The notes under the pieces: generated by a model
Database searches by the model: none
What the model saw: only the letters and a program-made list of their open reading frames with translations
What the model was told of the DNA's origin: nothing
Shown: positions 54,980 through 64,000 of the stretch, one piece after another
Numbering within the stretch: position 1 is the stretch's first letter
How the letters are laid out: each line of letters starts with the position of its first letter
DNA from: Legionella gresilensis
GTDB lineage: Bacteria > Pseudomonadota > Gammaproteobacteria > Legionellales > Legionellaceae
Assembly: GCF_900639865.1 (NCBI RefSeq)
Contig: NZ_CAAAHX010000005.1
Span: forward strand, 186,001 to 250,000
Direction of reading: 5' to 3'
DNA: 64,000 bases
Made by a program: the position numbers and the translations under genes

Positions 54980-57070
54980 TTATCTTGCTTTATAAGCTAC
55001 TAATATAGGCATTGTTAAATTATTAGACTGCAGCACGTTTATTTCTTCAACAATTAGATTAAATAATTTTTCTACGTATTGATAGCGGCCTTTTTTCTGC
55101 ATGTCGATTTTATTGCCGTATTTAGTCAGATAAATTTGACATTTTTCTTTTAACGCTATGAGGGTATCAACGCGTTTGGCATCAGCTGGTAGGGATTTAT
55201 AATCATTAAACACTTTAAAGATTGCTTTTGTTTCCTTAGATCTACGCAATCCTCTAAAACCTTCTTCCCAAAATAAAATATCAGCATGACGACTAATTAA
55301 AAGGGGTAGAACCTTTTCTTTACCATCTTCATTGTTTTTTTCTAAGTTATCTAAATTAGTATATACAAAACCACGCTCATAACGCACAAAAGATGTTGGC
55401 ATTAAGTTAGCTTCAAACTCAGTTAAATCTTGGTGATTTAAATTAATTAACTCTTGAGCCTTTTGTTGAATAAAGGTAACTTGCTCAATTTGAGCCTGGG
55501 CAAAATCAGTTAATTGATAAAATTGTCGATTGTCAAAATTTTTAATGAGATATTGATTACATAGCTGCGTAAGTTGATATAAATAGTAATTAGCCTTTGC
55601 TATTTCATCTCTATATTCATTAACTGCCACAAGGCATTGTCCTTTTGTTTTCTCATTTAACTTAGTCTCAAATTGCGAGAAATCATCTAGTACTCTTTTA
55701 ATTTCAATTAAGTCAGCAGATTTTCTTAAAAGATGGGTCTGTTTAAATTGCTGTGATAATGTTTCATTTAACGCCTTGCGCGTTATATTTGTAGTGCTAG
55801 GTCGATAACCCATATGACGAGCCAGATATTTCTTTGCCTTATCAATTCTTTCAAAGATTTCTACACTATTAGATTGGTCATCAGTATTAGAGCTTAGCAT
55901 ACTACGAATTAAACTCCATGTTGTTGCTGTGGTATTTTTCAACTGGCCAGATTTTGTGAATTGAGAACCAACTTCAGTTGCATCTTTAAATGTATCTTTT
56001 ACGAAAAAGATATCAGGCAATATATTGCTAAGTACATTATCCCAAACTTCTGTTAATAATTTAATTGTTGAAGCTGCCCAATGAAAACTTCTGCCTATTA
56101 ATGACAAAATTTCACCTGCAAAAAAGTAAAGCGGGATTAACGCAATATCAATGGCTAGCGCTACAACTTCTGATAATTTAGGAGGACGTCGATATTTAAA
56201 ACCTTCCTCCACTATTTTTATAATTGCTATGGCTGAAGCTAAATAAGATACAAGGCCAATGAAACCTAAAATTAAAGCAGGAAAAAAGAGAGGAGGGAAA
56301 AAGAAAGAACCAACACCTAAAGCAAACACAATTAAACCAATAAACAAACCTAATGCTGATGTTAATGAAGCAGTATCTTTCTGTATGGCATCGGTGAAGG
56401 TCATCTTTTTAGCATTTTGATAATAACTATCAATGACACGTTTTGCTAACACTTCAATTGCATCAATTTCTTCTCCTAGCCTTTTTTGAGCGAATAATTC
56501 ATGCGCCCGCTTACAGGCAAGCGTAATGTGTAGGTGTGCCTGTAAACAGTCATGACGAGTTTGCATATTTAATAGCGAACTTTGGCTTAAGATTTGATTA
56601 ATGGTATGTTTAAATTGAAAAAAGAAAGGTTCACTTTCTAGTCCATTAAGATCAGTTGTATCTAGCTCGTCCATAAGCTGCTTTACGCTTAAGATAAGCG
56701 CTTTACGTTTTAAAACGAGAAAGTATTTTTCATAATTTTGTGTAAGTTTTTCAATTTCTTTAATTTTAATTGGATCATTTACAGCATTTTGTTTTTGCTT
56801 TTTTAGCCAATTTTTAATTTCTTGATAAGCGGCGGGTTGGTTAATTTCTATGTGAGATTTAATTTTTGTTTGCAATAAGCGCTCACCCGACCAATATTTC
56901 GGATAATTTAGAATGCTAAATTGTTCAGCATTAAATTCATGTAAAAACTTTGCCAAGTCATTTTTAAAATAATTTAATGACGTTGGTATGTGGCCCATAT
57001 AATAAGTAAGCCAATTTCTATGCTCATTTTGAATAGAAGTTTCATCGAATTTAGGAAGGATAACAGGCAT
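54980..57070 (-). CDS. large protein with central membrane region, probable effector
   Basis: A 696-residue protein with a strong AGGAGAGG site before ATG 57070. Residues 1-225 and 335-696 are helical and charged. Between them is a hydrophobic block (about 230-330), including LGLFIGLIVFALGVGS, LFFPALILGFIGLVSYLASA and VVALAIDIALIPLYFFAGEI, which looks like three or four membrane passes. No domain was recognised. The layout resembles Legionella Dot/Icm substrates that target host membranes; that is a guess. Confidence 0.55.
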   Translation of the reverse strand: MPVILPKFDETSIQNEHRNWLTYYMGHIPTSLNYFKNDLAKFLHEFNAEQFSILNYPKYWSGERLLQTKIKSHIEINQPAAYQEIKNWLKKQKQNAVNDPIKIKEIEKLTQNYEKYFLVLKRKALILSVKQLMDELDTTDLNGLESEPFFFQFKHTINQILSQSSLLNMQTRHDCLQAHLHITLACKRAHELFAQKRLGEEIDAIEVLAKRVIDSYYQNAKKMTFTDAIQKDTASLTSALGLFIGLIVFALGVGSFFFPPLFFPALILGFIGLVSYLASAIAIIKIVEEGFKYRRPPKLSEVVALAIDIALIPLYFFAGEILSLIGRSFHWAASTIKLLTEVWDNVLSNILPDIFFVKDTFKDATEVGSQFTKSGQLKNTTATTWSLIRSMLSSNTDDQSNSVEIFERIDKAKKYLARHMGYRPSTTNITRKALNETLSQQFKQTHLLRKSADLIEIKRVLDDFSQFETKLNEKTKGQCLVAVNEYRDEIAKANYYLYQLTQLCNQYLIKNFDNRQFYQLTDFAQAQIEQVTFIQQKAQELINLNHQDLTEFEANLMPTSFVRYERGFVYTNLDNLEKNNEDGKEKVLPLLISRHADILFWEEGFRGLRRSKETKAIFKVFNDYKSLPADAKRVDTLIALKEKCQIYLTKYGNKIDMQKKGRYQYVEKLFNLIVEEINVLQSNNLTMPILVAYKAR

Positions 57071-57272
57071 CTAGCCTCTCCTATAACAACAGGCTAGTTT
57101 TATACTCGACTTAAACCAGCACCTATAAAATTTAAGTTTTGAGCAAGTTAAACTACAAAAAACCTAAAAGTGGATTAAAAATAGTAATTTCGCCTTAAAA
57201 AAGTACATATAAAGTTTAATGAGGCTTAATTATATAGCATTTTGAATAAAATAAAACCCAATTACCCGTTTA

Positions 57273-57391
57273 TTGACAAATTTTTAGTTTTTATACTAAA
57301 ATACTCTCTTCATATTAAATCTGAGGTCTTCCTCCAATGCGTAAATAATTTCCCAACTTGTTTCTTTCCCACAAGCTCTTGGAGATTATTT
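57273..57391 (+). promoter_or_regulatory. promoter and attenuation-like leader of the ABC-F gene
   Basis: A good promoter: TTGACA at 57273-57278, 18 bases, then TAAAAT at 57297-57302. The leader of about 80 bases has a possible three-codon ORF, ATG CGT AAA TAA (57337-57348, Met-Arg-Lys), with GAGG 10 bases upstream. After it, CCAACTTG (57353-57360) can pair with CAAG (57372-57375) and TTGG (57379-57382). The latter overlaps the GGAG ribosome site (57381-57384) of the ABC-F gene. This is the layout of translational attenuation at some antibiotic-inducible genes. Function is inferred. Confidence 0.5.
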
Positions 57392-58990
57392 ATGTACCGT
57401 ATTCCTTCTATTATTGCGCAACATTTGTCATATGACTTTCTAACAACAGATTCCCCTTTTAAAGATATTTCACTGTCATTGACCCAAAAACGCTATGGTA
57501 TTGTAGGTGATAATGGCGTTGGTAAAACCACGTTATTAAAAATCTTAGCTAAGGCTCTAAAACCTGAGCAAGGCTCTCTTGAAATACAAGGCTCAGTTGA
57601 ATATTGCCCGCAAGTTAATTCTTATAATAATAGAAGTAGCGTTGCAGAGTTACTTGGTATTCATAACAAGCTTAAAGCTTTGGACCGCATTGCTCAAGGT
57701 TATTTCTTGGAAAATGATTATGATTTAATTGGCAGTGATTGGGATATCAAAACCCGAGCACAGCAAATTTTAATCGACTTAGGCTTAGAAGCAATTGGTT
57801 TTGAACGTACAATAACATCATTAAGCGGTGGTCAGAAAACGAAATGTTGGTTAGCAAGGGCTATGCTTAGTGATACAGATTTTATTCTACTAGACGAACC
57901 AACTAACAATCTAGACACTGAAACTAAAGACTACTTTTTTAATTGGTTACAAAAAACAAAACAAGGCATTATCATTGCAAGTCATGATAGGCAGTTACTT
58001 AACTATGTAGATGAAATTATTGAATTAACTTCAATCGGCATTAAACACTTTGGCGGTAACTACACATTTTATCAAGAACAAAAAATTATTGAACAACAAA
58101 CTATTCAACAGCAATTTATGGCTGCAAAAAAACAACTTAAAAACACTGAACATACCATTCAAGAAACACGAGAAAAACATGAGCGGCGACGAAAAAAAGG
58201 GCAAGCACTTAGAAAAGCCGGTAAAATTGATAAATTAGCTGCTAATGCCAAACAAGGACGCAGTGAGAAAACGCAGTCTAAAAATAAAATTCAGGCTGCA
58301 CATAGCATGCAAAAGGCTCAAGATAAGGTACAGGCTATAAAGTCACGCATTGAAATAAAAGAGAAAATCAATGCCAACTTAGATGCAACTATATTACCAG
58401 CCAATAAAATAATTATTAATATAGAAGAACTAACTTTTGGCTTTAACAAGCAAAAGCCTTTATTCATTAACTTTAACTTAACTTTATTAGGCAAAGATCG
58501 CCTAGCAATTACAGGGAAAAATGGCGCTGGCAAATCTACATTAATTAAAATTATTCTAGGTCATCTAAAACCGCAGGAAGGTAAAATATATCGTGGCTTT
58601 TCTGTAGCGTGTTATTTAGATCAAAACCTTAACTATCTTGATGAAAGTTTAACCTTAGTTGAGAACTTATGTTTAAAAAATCCTTCTTTCTCTCTTCAAG
58701 AAGCCTATGCACGATTAGCAGCATTTAACTTCCGTAATAAACTGGCAATGAAAAGAGCAAGCGAATTAAGTGGTGGCGAATACATGCGAGCTGGACTTGC
58801 TATCTCGCTAGCTGCAGAGAAACAACCACAACTTCTTATTTTAGACGAACCAACAAATCATCTTGATATTCGTAGTATAGAAGCAATAGAAGAAATGATT
58901 TGTGCTTATCAGGGGACATTAATAGTTGTTTCACATGATCAAAACTTTCTAACCAATATTGGTATCACCAATTCCATTCATTTAAGTTGA
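57392..58990 (+). CDS. ABC-F family ATPase (ribosome-associated)
   Basis: A 532-residue ABC-F protein from ATG 57392, chosen because GGAG lies upstream and the sequence MYRIPSIIAQHLSYDF starts as in the family; the frame is open further upstream but runs through the promoter. Two ATPase domains: the first has GDNGVGKTT, LSGGQKTK and ILLDEPTNNLD; the second has GKNGAGKST, LSGGEYMRAG and LILDEPTNHLD. Between them is a charged linker with RRRKKGQALRKAGKI. No membrane domain. ABC-F proteins act on the ribosome, some as antibiotic-resistance factors; the leader hints at inducible expression. Confidence 0.88.
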   Translation: MYRIPSIIAQHLSYDFLTTDSPFKDISLSLTQKRYGIVGDNGVGKTTLLKILAKALKPEQGSLEIQGSVEYCPQVNSYNNRSSVAELLGIHNKLKALDRIAQGYFLENDYDLIGSDWDIKTRAQQILIDLGLEAIGFERTITSLSGGQKTKCWLARAMLSDTDFILLDEPTNNLDTETKDYFFNWLQKTKQGIIIASHDRQLLNYVDEIIELTSIGIKHFGGNYTFYQEQKIIEQQTIQQQFMAAKKQLKNTEHTIQETREKHERRRKKGQALRKAGKIDKLAANAKQGRSEKTQSKNKIQAAHSMQKAQDKVQAIKSRIEIKEKINANLDATILPANKIIINIEELTFGFNKQKPLFINFNLTLLGKDRLAITGKNGAGKSTLIKIILGHLKPQEGKIYRGFSVACYLDQNLNYLDESLTLVENLCLKNPSFSLQEAYARLAAFNFRNKLAMKRASELSGGEYMRAGLAISLAAEKQPQLLILDEPTNHLDIRSIEAIEEMICAYQGTLIVVSHDQNFLTNIGITNSIHLS

Positions 58991-59124
58991 GCCTATGACG
59001 CCATGACCTTTCTTTACAAAATTGAAATTTAATTTTACCATGCAGAAATAAAATTATTTAATTAAAATGCTGTTTAGCAAATTACAGCTCTAATTCTTAT
59101 ATAAATGGCCGCAATGGAGAGAAA

Positions 59125-60204
59125 ATGATACTAAAACTCATGTATGGCATTCAGCAATTTCAAGGGAAAACCTTTAAAAAATTAGAAGAAGTATTTACTC
59201 AGCTTAGTCAAGGTCAAAATCCAGATACACTTTTTATTACTTGTTCTGATTCGCGTATTGATCCTAATGCTATTACTCGGTCTAAACCAGGTGATCTCTT
59301 CATTCAACGTAATGTAGGAAACATTGTTCCACCTTATGGTGTTGCTAGTAGTGAAGCAGCTGCTATTGAGTATGCGGTCGAAGCACTTAAAGTTAAAGAA
59401 ATTATTATTTGTGGTCATTCTCAATGCGGTGCTATGAAAGGCCTACTCACACCAAACCTAGAAACGACCCTGCCAGCAGTTGCCACTTGGCTAACCCATG
59501 CTCGCCCTGTCCTTGATAAGATAGAAAAGCAATTTGATGTTGGCAATACAGAGAGTGATCCTTATTTAAAATTAAAAGCTACTATTGAATATAATATTTT
59601 AACGCAAATTGAGCACTTAAAGTCTTATCCCGCTGTTATGAAAAGGCTAAACCAACAAGAAATCACAATTCATGGATGGTATTATGAAATTAAAACAGGA
59701 GAGATTTTCATTTATGAACCTAACCAAAAACAATTTCTGCCCTTAGAAGACGCTTTTAGTACAGCCTTTGAAGAAAAAATCACAACACTCACCGAAAATA
59801 TTGCAATGCAATATTTACAATCACAAGCACAACCAAAAACAGCAACTGATTACTCAAAATCAATACATCTTTTTAATCAACTTTATTCCAGTATTAAACC
59901 TATTTGGCCAGCAATTAGAGACAAGCTTGTTGAAGCAATTTGGCCAGAATTAAAATTTATGTTTTCTGATAAAAATGATGCAACATTTATAGAACTTATT
60001 AATAATACTGTTAACCATAAACTTAAAAATTTAGATTCTTTACGCAAAGAAATTATGGGGTCAGCAGGTTATCAAGACTATTGCCATCAACAATTACTTA
60101 GCTCCAGTTTTTTTATAATAAACTCAGCAAAAAGTCCTATACCAGTTTCCAAGAATACAGTACTTTCTGATAATAACTTAAGTAGCCCTAACTCACTGCC
60201 CTAA
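59125..60204 (+). CDS. beta-carbonic anhydrase with C-terminal extension
   Basis: A 359-residue protein. The first about 205 residues are a complete beta-carbonic anhydrase. Zinc ligands and helpers are C40, D42 and R44 in ITCSDSR, and H98 and C101 in CGHSQCGAMKG. The reaction is CO2 hydration to bicarbonate. The remaining about 150 residues are not part of a normal beta-CA; they are helical (LFNQLYSSIKPIWPAIRDKL and later KLKNLDSLRKEIMG) and end in Ser/Asn-rich sequence. ATG 59125 follows GGAGAG. The extension may bind a partner or be an added targeting tail. Confidence 0.88.
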   Translation: MILKLMYGIQQFQGKTFKKLEEVFTQLSQGQNPDTLFITCSDSRIDPNAITRSKPGDLFIQRNVGNIVPPYGVASSEAAAIEYAVEALKVKEIIICGHSQCGAMKGLLTPNLETTLPAVATWLTHARPVLDKIEKQFDVGNTESDPYLKLKATIEYNILTQIEHLKSYPAVMKRLNQQEITIHGWYYEIKTGEIFIYEPNQKQFLPLEDAFSTAFEEKITTLTENIAMQYLQSQAQPKTATDYSKSIHLFNQLYSSIKPIWPAIRDKLVEAIWPELKFMFSDKNDATFIELINNTVNHKLKNLDSLRKEIMGSAGYQDYCHQQLLSSSFFIINSAKSPIPVSKNTVLSDNNLSSPNSLP

Positions 60205-60396
60205 ATTTAAAAGTAACTGTTCTGCCTTATTTATCGAACAGCCATAGCGAAATGGTTACCTTAAGGATCGAATGAATTATTATATTTGATTTGATAATAT
60301 TAAGTCGTCAGTATTTAATCGCAGCAATAAAATAAAAGATGCAGGTTGTGCAAGAGCTCTAATGATTTCCAATTAAAGTGATAGGTAGAAAAATTG

Positions 60397-60843
60397 ATGA
60401 AAATAGCTGTATGTAGTGATGAACTTTATCCTGTAAATGACTTTGTGGTTGAGGAGTTAAAACGTTTAGGTCATGAAGTTGTTTTATTTGGCGCAATTAA
60501 ATCTCGTAAAAATGAGTCATGGATTCAAGTAGCTAGAGCAGCCTCTGATTGTATTAGACAGGGCATTTGTGAGGAAGGTATTTTCTTTTGCTGGACTGGT
60601 ACTGGAATTTCTATTGCTGCTAATAAAATCCCCGGTATCCGAGCTGCTCTATGTACAGATGCTAAAACTGCATCTGGTGCTCGATTATGGAATGGAGCTA
60701 ATGTATTAGCCTTATCTAACCGCCTTTTAACGCAAGATTTAGCAAAAGAAATATTGAGCGCTTGGTTTAATACTCCTATGGATGATACAAGTTTCAAAGC
60801 TATCGAGGCAATTCAAGTGCTAGAGAATGACTGTAGTTCTTAA
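60397..60843 (+). CDS. RpiB/LacA-LacB-family sugar-phosphate isomerase-like protein
   Basis: A 148-residue protein from ATG 60397; a TTG one codon earlier is also open. It matches the RpiB fold by CWTGTGISIAANKIPGIRAA and GARLWNGANVLALSNRLL. The usual CGTGIG loop reads CWTGTG: the catalytic Cys is kept but Gly becomes Trp. The N-terminal SDHAG motif of ribose-5-phosphate isomerase B reads CSDELY, without the His. It is therefore a divergent member and the substrate may not be ribose 5-phosphate. Confidence 0.75.
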   Translation: MKIAVCSDELYPVNDFVVEELKRLGHEVVLFGAIKSRKNESWIQVARAASDCIRQGICEEGIFFCWTGTGISIAANKIPGIRAALCTDAKTASGARLWNGANVLALSNRLLTQDLAKEILSAWFNTPMDDTSFKAIEAIQVLENDCSS

Positions 60844-60965
60844 CTTACTTTGCTGGCTTTAACAATTTATTCTAATTTTTGGTTATCAGACTATGTGAGT
60901 ATTTTTTGATGGTTTATCTTATAAGATGCGCCAAATACAGCTGTTCGGCGAATAAGGCAAAATGA

Positions 60966-61535
60966 TTAAAAATCATTTTCTTTCCAGCGCTTAACTAGCC
61001 CAACATCAATATCAAATAAGTCGAGCACCCGCCCTATACTATGATTGATAATATCATCAATAGTTTGTGGTTGATTGTAGAAAGCAGGCGTTGGTGGTGC
61101 AACAATAGCACCCATCTGGGTTACTTTCTGCATATTTTCTATATGTCCTAGATGAAAAGGTGACTCACGAACCATTAATACCAATTTGCGCCGCTCTTTT
61201 AAAACTACGTCTGCAGCACGAGTTAATAAGTTAGAAGTTACACCACAGGCAACACTTGCTAAAGTGTGCATAGAACAAGGCGCAATAATCATTCCATTTG
61301 TTTTAAAGGAGCCACTTGCAATTGCCGCAGCAATATCCTCATTAGAATAATATTTATCTGCCAAGCGAATAAGTTCTTGTGCAGAAATAGCTACTTCATA
61401 TCCGCGAGTTTGTTGTGCAGCTTTAGAAACAATCAAATGAGTCTCATAATCAGTTTTAGCTAAGATTTCTAAAAGACGGATACCATAAATTATTCCAGAA
61501 GCACCTGAAATACCAACAATCATTCTCTTAGTCAT
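60966..61535 (-). CDS. ubiX: UbiX flavin prenyltransferase
   Basis: A 189-residue enzyme that prenylates FMN to make the cofactor of the UbiD decarboxylase in ubiquinone synthesis. The N-terminal flavin motif is VGISGASGIIYGIRLLEIL, with IIAPCSMHTLASVACGV, LLTRAADVVLKERRKLVLMVRE and PPTPAFYNQPQ following in the normal order. Full length. No UbiD gene lies in the window. Confidence 0.93.
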   Translation of the reverse strand: MTKRMIVGISGASGIIYGIRLLEILAKTDYETHLIVSKAAQQTRGYEVAISAQELIRLADKYYSNEDIAAAIASGSFKTNGMIIAPCSMHTLASVACGVTSNLLTRAADVVLKERRKLVLMVRESPFHLGHIENMQKVTQMGAIVAPPTPAFYNQPQTIDDIINHSIGRVLDLFDIDVGLVKRWKENDF

Positions 61536-61648
61536 AAAATACTCTTCACTTTACTTTGACGTGGTTAACCATTTAGAAATTTGCTGCCATATATATGTAG
61601 GCTTAATTAGACCTTTATTGTACTGCATACTTTCAAACTTTATAAATA

Positions 61649-62002
61649 TTAACCTTTAAAATAAGGTAAGCTTGTTTCCATAATCTCAACTGAAAATTCT
61701 AAATTTAAATTTTTGTTTCTTTGCTGGAAACATTTTTTCATTAATTCTATTAGCTTTTGCCCTACTTGCTCCTTTACGGAATCAGAGCGGCCTGCTAACA
61801 TTTTTAATGTTAAATGTATCATTGCATTATCTATCTGCCCTGAGCCAATATAAAAATTATCATAACTAATGCAACGACTTTTACAGCTACTGAGTTTTGT
61901 GGGCAGCATTTTTTCTAATAACGAATGAGCTTTTGCGAAAAAAGTTATTACTTCCGGTCTAATATCAATATTATTGCTATATTCTAATACCAAATGAGGC
62001 AT
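61649..62002 (-). CDS. CHMI-like tautomerase-superfamily protein
   Basis: A 117-residue protein of the 5-carboxymethyl-2-hydroxymuconate delta-isomerase family. It starts MPHLVLEYSNNI; after Met removal the N-terminal Pro is the catalytic base of this superfamily. AAGGGA lies before ATG 62002. Other family segments are FIHLTLKMLAGR-like (here MIHLTLKMLAGR) and NLEFSVEIMETSLPYF. Complete aromatic-degradation genes are absent, so it may act on another substrate. Confidence 0.85.
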   Translation of the reverse strand: MPHLVLEYSNNIDIRPEVITFFAKAHSLLEKMLPTKLSSCKSRCISYDNFYIGSGQIDNAMIHLTLKMLAGRSDSVKEQVGQKLIELMKKCFQQRNKNLNLEFSVEIMETSLPYFKG

Positions 62003-62108
62003 AATTATTCCCTTAGTTTAAATAATATATAAATTTAAGCTAACTAAAGCCAAAATAGTTTATTTTGACATGAAATTAAGCAAACAAAAAAATTTTAGAT
62101 TAAAAAGA

Positions 62109-64000
62109 TTACAATGTAGGATTATTTTTAGCTAACCATGACTCAATTTCAATAAGGGTGCGTTTGACAATTAAAATAAACTGCTCGAGTAATTTTGCTA
62201 GCTCCTCAGCTGTTGAACTATTTAAATTTTGTTCAAAAACATGACAGGCATGTTGCATTTGAGCAGCGCCACAACATAATGCGCCTCCTTTCATCTTATG
62301 AATAATTCTACTCATTAAGACGATATTTTCTTTATCCCAAGCTTGCTCTAATTCTTTTAAGTGATCTGGTGTTTCACTAAGCAGCATTTGTAATAACTCA
62401 GTTAATGCATTAATTGAGCCAATGGTATTAATGCCTTGTTCTACATCTATTAAAGGATATTGGGTTACTTCAGAAAATAAATTAGCTAAATCAGCTTGAT
62501 TGGCGATATCATCTGTAGTTAAAACCTTATCTTTAACAAAGATAGCTAATAATTCATTGAGCGCAGCTAACCTAAATGGTTTAGTAATGACTTTATTCAT
62601 GCCTGCTTTTAGTAACATTGCCTCAGTATTTGCTGGTGAATAAGCTGTTAATCCTATAATAGGTGTTGCTATTTTATTTTCTTCTTGTTCAATACGCCTG
62701 AAAATTTTTGTTAATTCATTGCCATAAATATCCGGTAAACCTATATCTAGCAAAATTAAATCAAATTTATATTCTCTAAAAAGCTCAATTGCTCTGGCAC
62801 CATTTTGTGCAGATTGAAATTGACAATGAGCTTGCTTTAAAATTGTTTCCGCTGTCTTTAACGCAATAGCATTATCTTCAACGATAAGAATACAGGGCTT
62901 ATCTCCATTCTTAAGCCATACAGAGGTATTTACTACAGTGGTAATGTATTGTGCTTCATCATTTTTTGTTAAATCATTTTTATTAGCCACCACTTGCACA
63001 GGAATAGTCACGCAAAAAGTAGTGCCTTGGCCAACATTACTTTCTACCGCAATGCGTCCTTTAAGGAGTTTGGTATATTTTTTAACAATATGTAAGCCTA
63101 CACCGTATCCCGAATAAATACCTTGAGCAGATGGATTTGCTCTATAAAAGCGAGTAAAAATTTTCTGTTTATCTTCTGGCTTAATACCGATACCTGTATC
63201 TTTAATTAGAAATTCAAGGTTAGTTTTATTACCACTTTTATTTTCCAAACGTACAATAATTTCAATACATCCTTTATTGGTAAACTTTACGGCATTTCCA
63301 AGTAAATTTAATAAAATTCGGTGCAGTTTTATTTGATCAGTTTGAATAAACTTAGGAACTTCTTTTTCAATATTTATTTTTAAATCTAAGTTTTTGATTT
63401 TTATAGCTGGAAGCTCTAGATCACATATATATTGAATCAATTCATAAATATTAAATTTTGAGAGTTTAGTATCCGCTTCGATTGCACTTCCGGTGGCTAC
63501 AATATCAAGGACACTATTAAGAAGTATTAATAATTGCTCAGAGCTAATATTAAGCATATGAGCATGTTCTCTATCTTCTGGCGTATGTGCTTCTTGTTCT
63601 AATAGAGAAGACATACCAATAATACCGCTTAGAGGTGTACGTATATCATGGCTCATATTACGAATAAATTCATCTTTAGCCCGATTAGCTGCTTCCGAAT
63701 TTTTCTTCGCTTTCTTTAACTGTTCTTCTTGTTTTTTACGCTGTGTAATATCTGTATAAATACCTAAAATGCCTACAATTACCTTTTTATCATCATAAAA
63801 AGGGACTTTGCTTACTAATACAGTTCTTTTTTTGCCATTCGGTTGGATAAATGTTTCTTCATAATCTAACTTAGCCCTACCTGACTCAATGACCATTTTA
63901 TCATCACGACGATATTTGACTGCAGCTTCAGCGGGTAAGAGATCAAAATCTGTTTTACCTATAATATCTTGCGGTTCAGAAAAACCTAATTTTTTAGCAA
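62109..64000 (-). CDS. PAS hybrid histidine kinase with REC and Hpt domains (N-terminus beyond window)
   Basis: The frame is open to the right edge, so the start is missing. At least 630 residues are visible. In order: a PAS/PAC domain with [15 protein letters not shown], a HisKA domain with the phosphoaccepting His in [12 protein letters not shown], a HATPase domain ([32 protein letters not shown]), a receiver with [12 protein letters not shown], and a C-terminal Hpt domain with [13 protein letters not shown]. All phosphotransfer residues are present, so it is an ArcB/BarA-like tripartite kinase for a four-step relay. No response regulator is adjacent. Confidence 0.9.
   Translation of the reverse strand, partial: AKKLGFSEPQDIIGKTDFDLLPAEAAVKYRRDDKMVIESGRAKLDYEETFIQPNGKKRTVLVSKVPFYDDKKVIVGILGIYTDITQRKKQEEQLKKAKKNSEAANRAKDEFIRNMSHDIRTPLSGIIGMSSLLEQEAHTPEDREHAHMLNISSEQLLILLNSVLDIVATGSAIEADTKLSKFNIYELIQYICDLELPAIKIKNLDLKINIEKEVPKFIQTDQIKLHRILLNLLGNAVKFTNKGCIEIIVRLENKSGNKTNLEFLIKDTGIGIKPEDKQKIFTRFYRANPSAQGIYSGYGVGLHIVKKYTKLLKGRIAVESNVGQGTTFCVTIPVQVVANKNDLTKNDEAQYITTVVNTSVWLKNGDKPCILIVEDNAIALKTAETILKQAHCQFQSAQNGARAIELFREYKFDLILLDIGLPDIYGNELTKIFRRIEQEENKIATPIIGLTAYSPANTEAMLLKAGMNKVITKPFRLAALNELLAIFVKDKVLTTDDIANQADLANLFSEVTQYPLIDVEQGINTIGSINALTELLQMLLSETPDHLKELEQAWDKENIVLMSRIIHKMKGGALCCGAAQMQHACHVFEQNLNSSTAEELAKLLEQFILIVKRTLIEIESWLAKNNPTL

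Noticed and set aside
1-64000. CRISPR arrays, tRNA and rRNA genes
   Set aside because: No regularly spaced identical repeats, no cloverleaf-like sequences and no rRNA-like stretches were noticed on reading, although a covariance-model search was not possible.

Overview
The window looks like chromosomal DNA of a Legionella species or a close relative. The base composition is AT-rich. It carries a convincing PlaB phospholipase with its catalytic triad, an IcmL/DotI-like secreted protein, a eukaryotic-type Ser/Thr kinase, RCC1-repeat and ankyrin-type proteins of the Dot/Icm-effector kind, many c-di-GMP enzymes, and short dispersed intergenic repeats. Species assignment is an inference from gene content; no rRNA or tRNA gene was seen.

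Layout. 1-6200: end of an unknown gene, a coiled-coil protein, a pilT broken by one in-frame stop, then yggS-proC, yggT and two small conserved proteins. 6200-13800: outer-membrane phospholipase A (pldA), a two-gene RND efflux system, a secreted subtilisin-like protease flanked by two copies of a dispersed inverted repeat, and a DUF2188-like protein. 13900-23300: a LegK-like kinase, an internally deleted aspartoacylase-family pseudogene, a response regulator plus PAS/GAF/GGDEF/EAL protein, HIT protein, LCMT-type methyltransferase, RCC1 protein and LD-carboxypeptidase.

23586-31739 is the most interesting part: a compact ribosomal-peptide (RiPP) locus of the graspetide/microviridin kind. Reading along the minus strand it is precursor A, ATP-grasp ligase A, a secreted HEAT-repeat protein, precursor B, ATP-grasp ligase B, an HlyD-type adaptor and a C39-peptidase ABC exporter. 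The two 58-residue precursors are short genes that are easy to miss. They share a leader ending in Gly-Gly and have Thr/Ser- and Asp-rich cores ending in Asp-Trp. A divergent CI/LexA-like regulator lies beside them, and its promoter region carries repeated 10-base TTTATTCATT motifs. The expected logic is: ligase crosslinks Thr/Ser to Asp in the core, the C39 domain cuts after GG, and the peptide leaves by a type I-like exporter.

32200-35200: an overlapping pair of probable effector genes (one ankyrin-like), bounded by a 35-base direct repeat and next to a 142-bp MITE-like element. 35600-39700: a second-type elongation factor G, a phosphotransferase gene of clearly higher GC that looks acquired, and a short-chain dehydrogenase. 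39700-49200: FadL-like porin, two unknown proteins, a methyltransferase, an APH-fold kinase-like protein, an ABC-2 exporter pair, TspO and PlaB. 49400-57100: IcmL-like protein, two c-di-GMP enzymes, a small secreted protein, ThpR, and a large membrane-containing unknown protein. 57200-64000: an ABC-F ATPase behind a leader with a possible three-codon upstream ORF, a beta-carbonic anhydrase with a long extra C-terminus, an RpiB-like protein, UbiX, a CHMI-type tautomerase, and a hybrid histidine kinase that runs off the window end.
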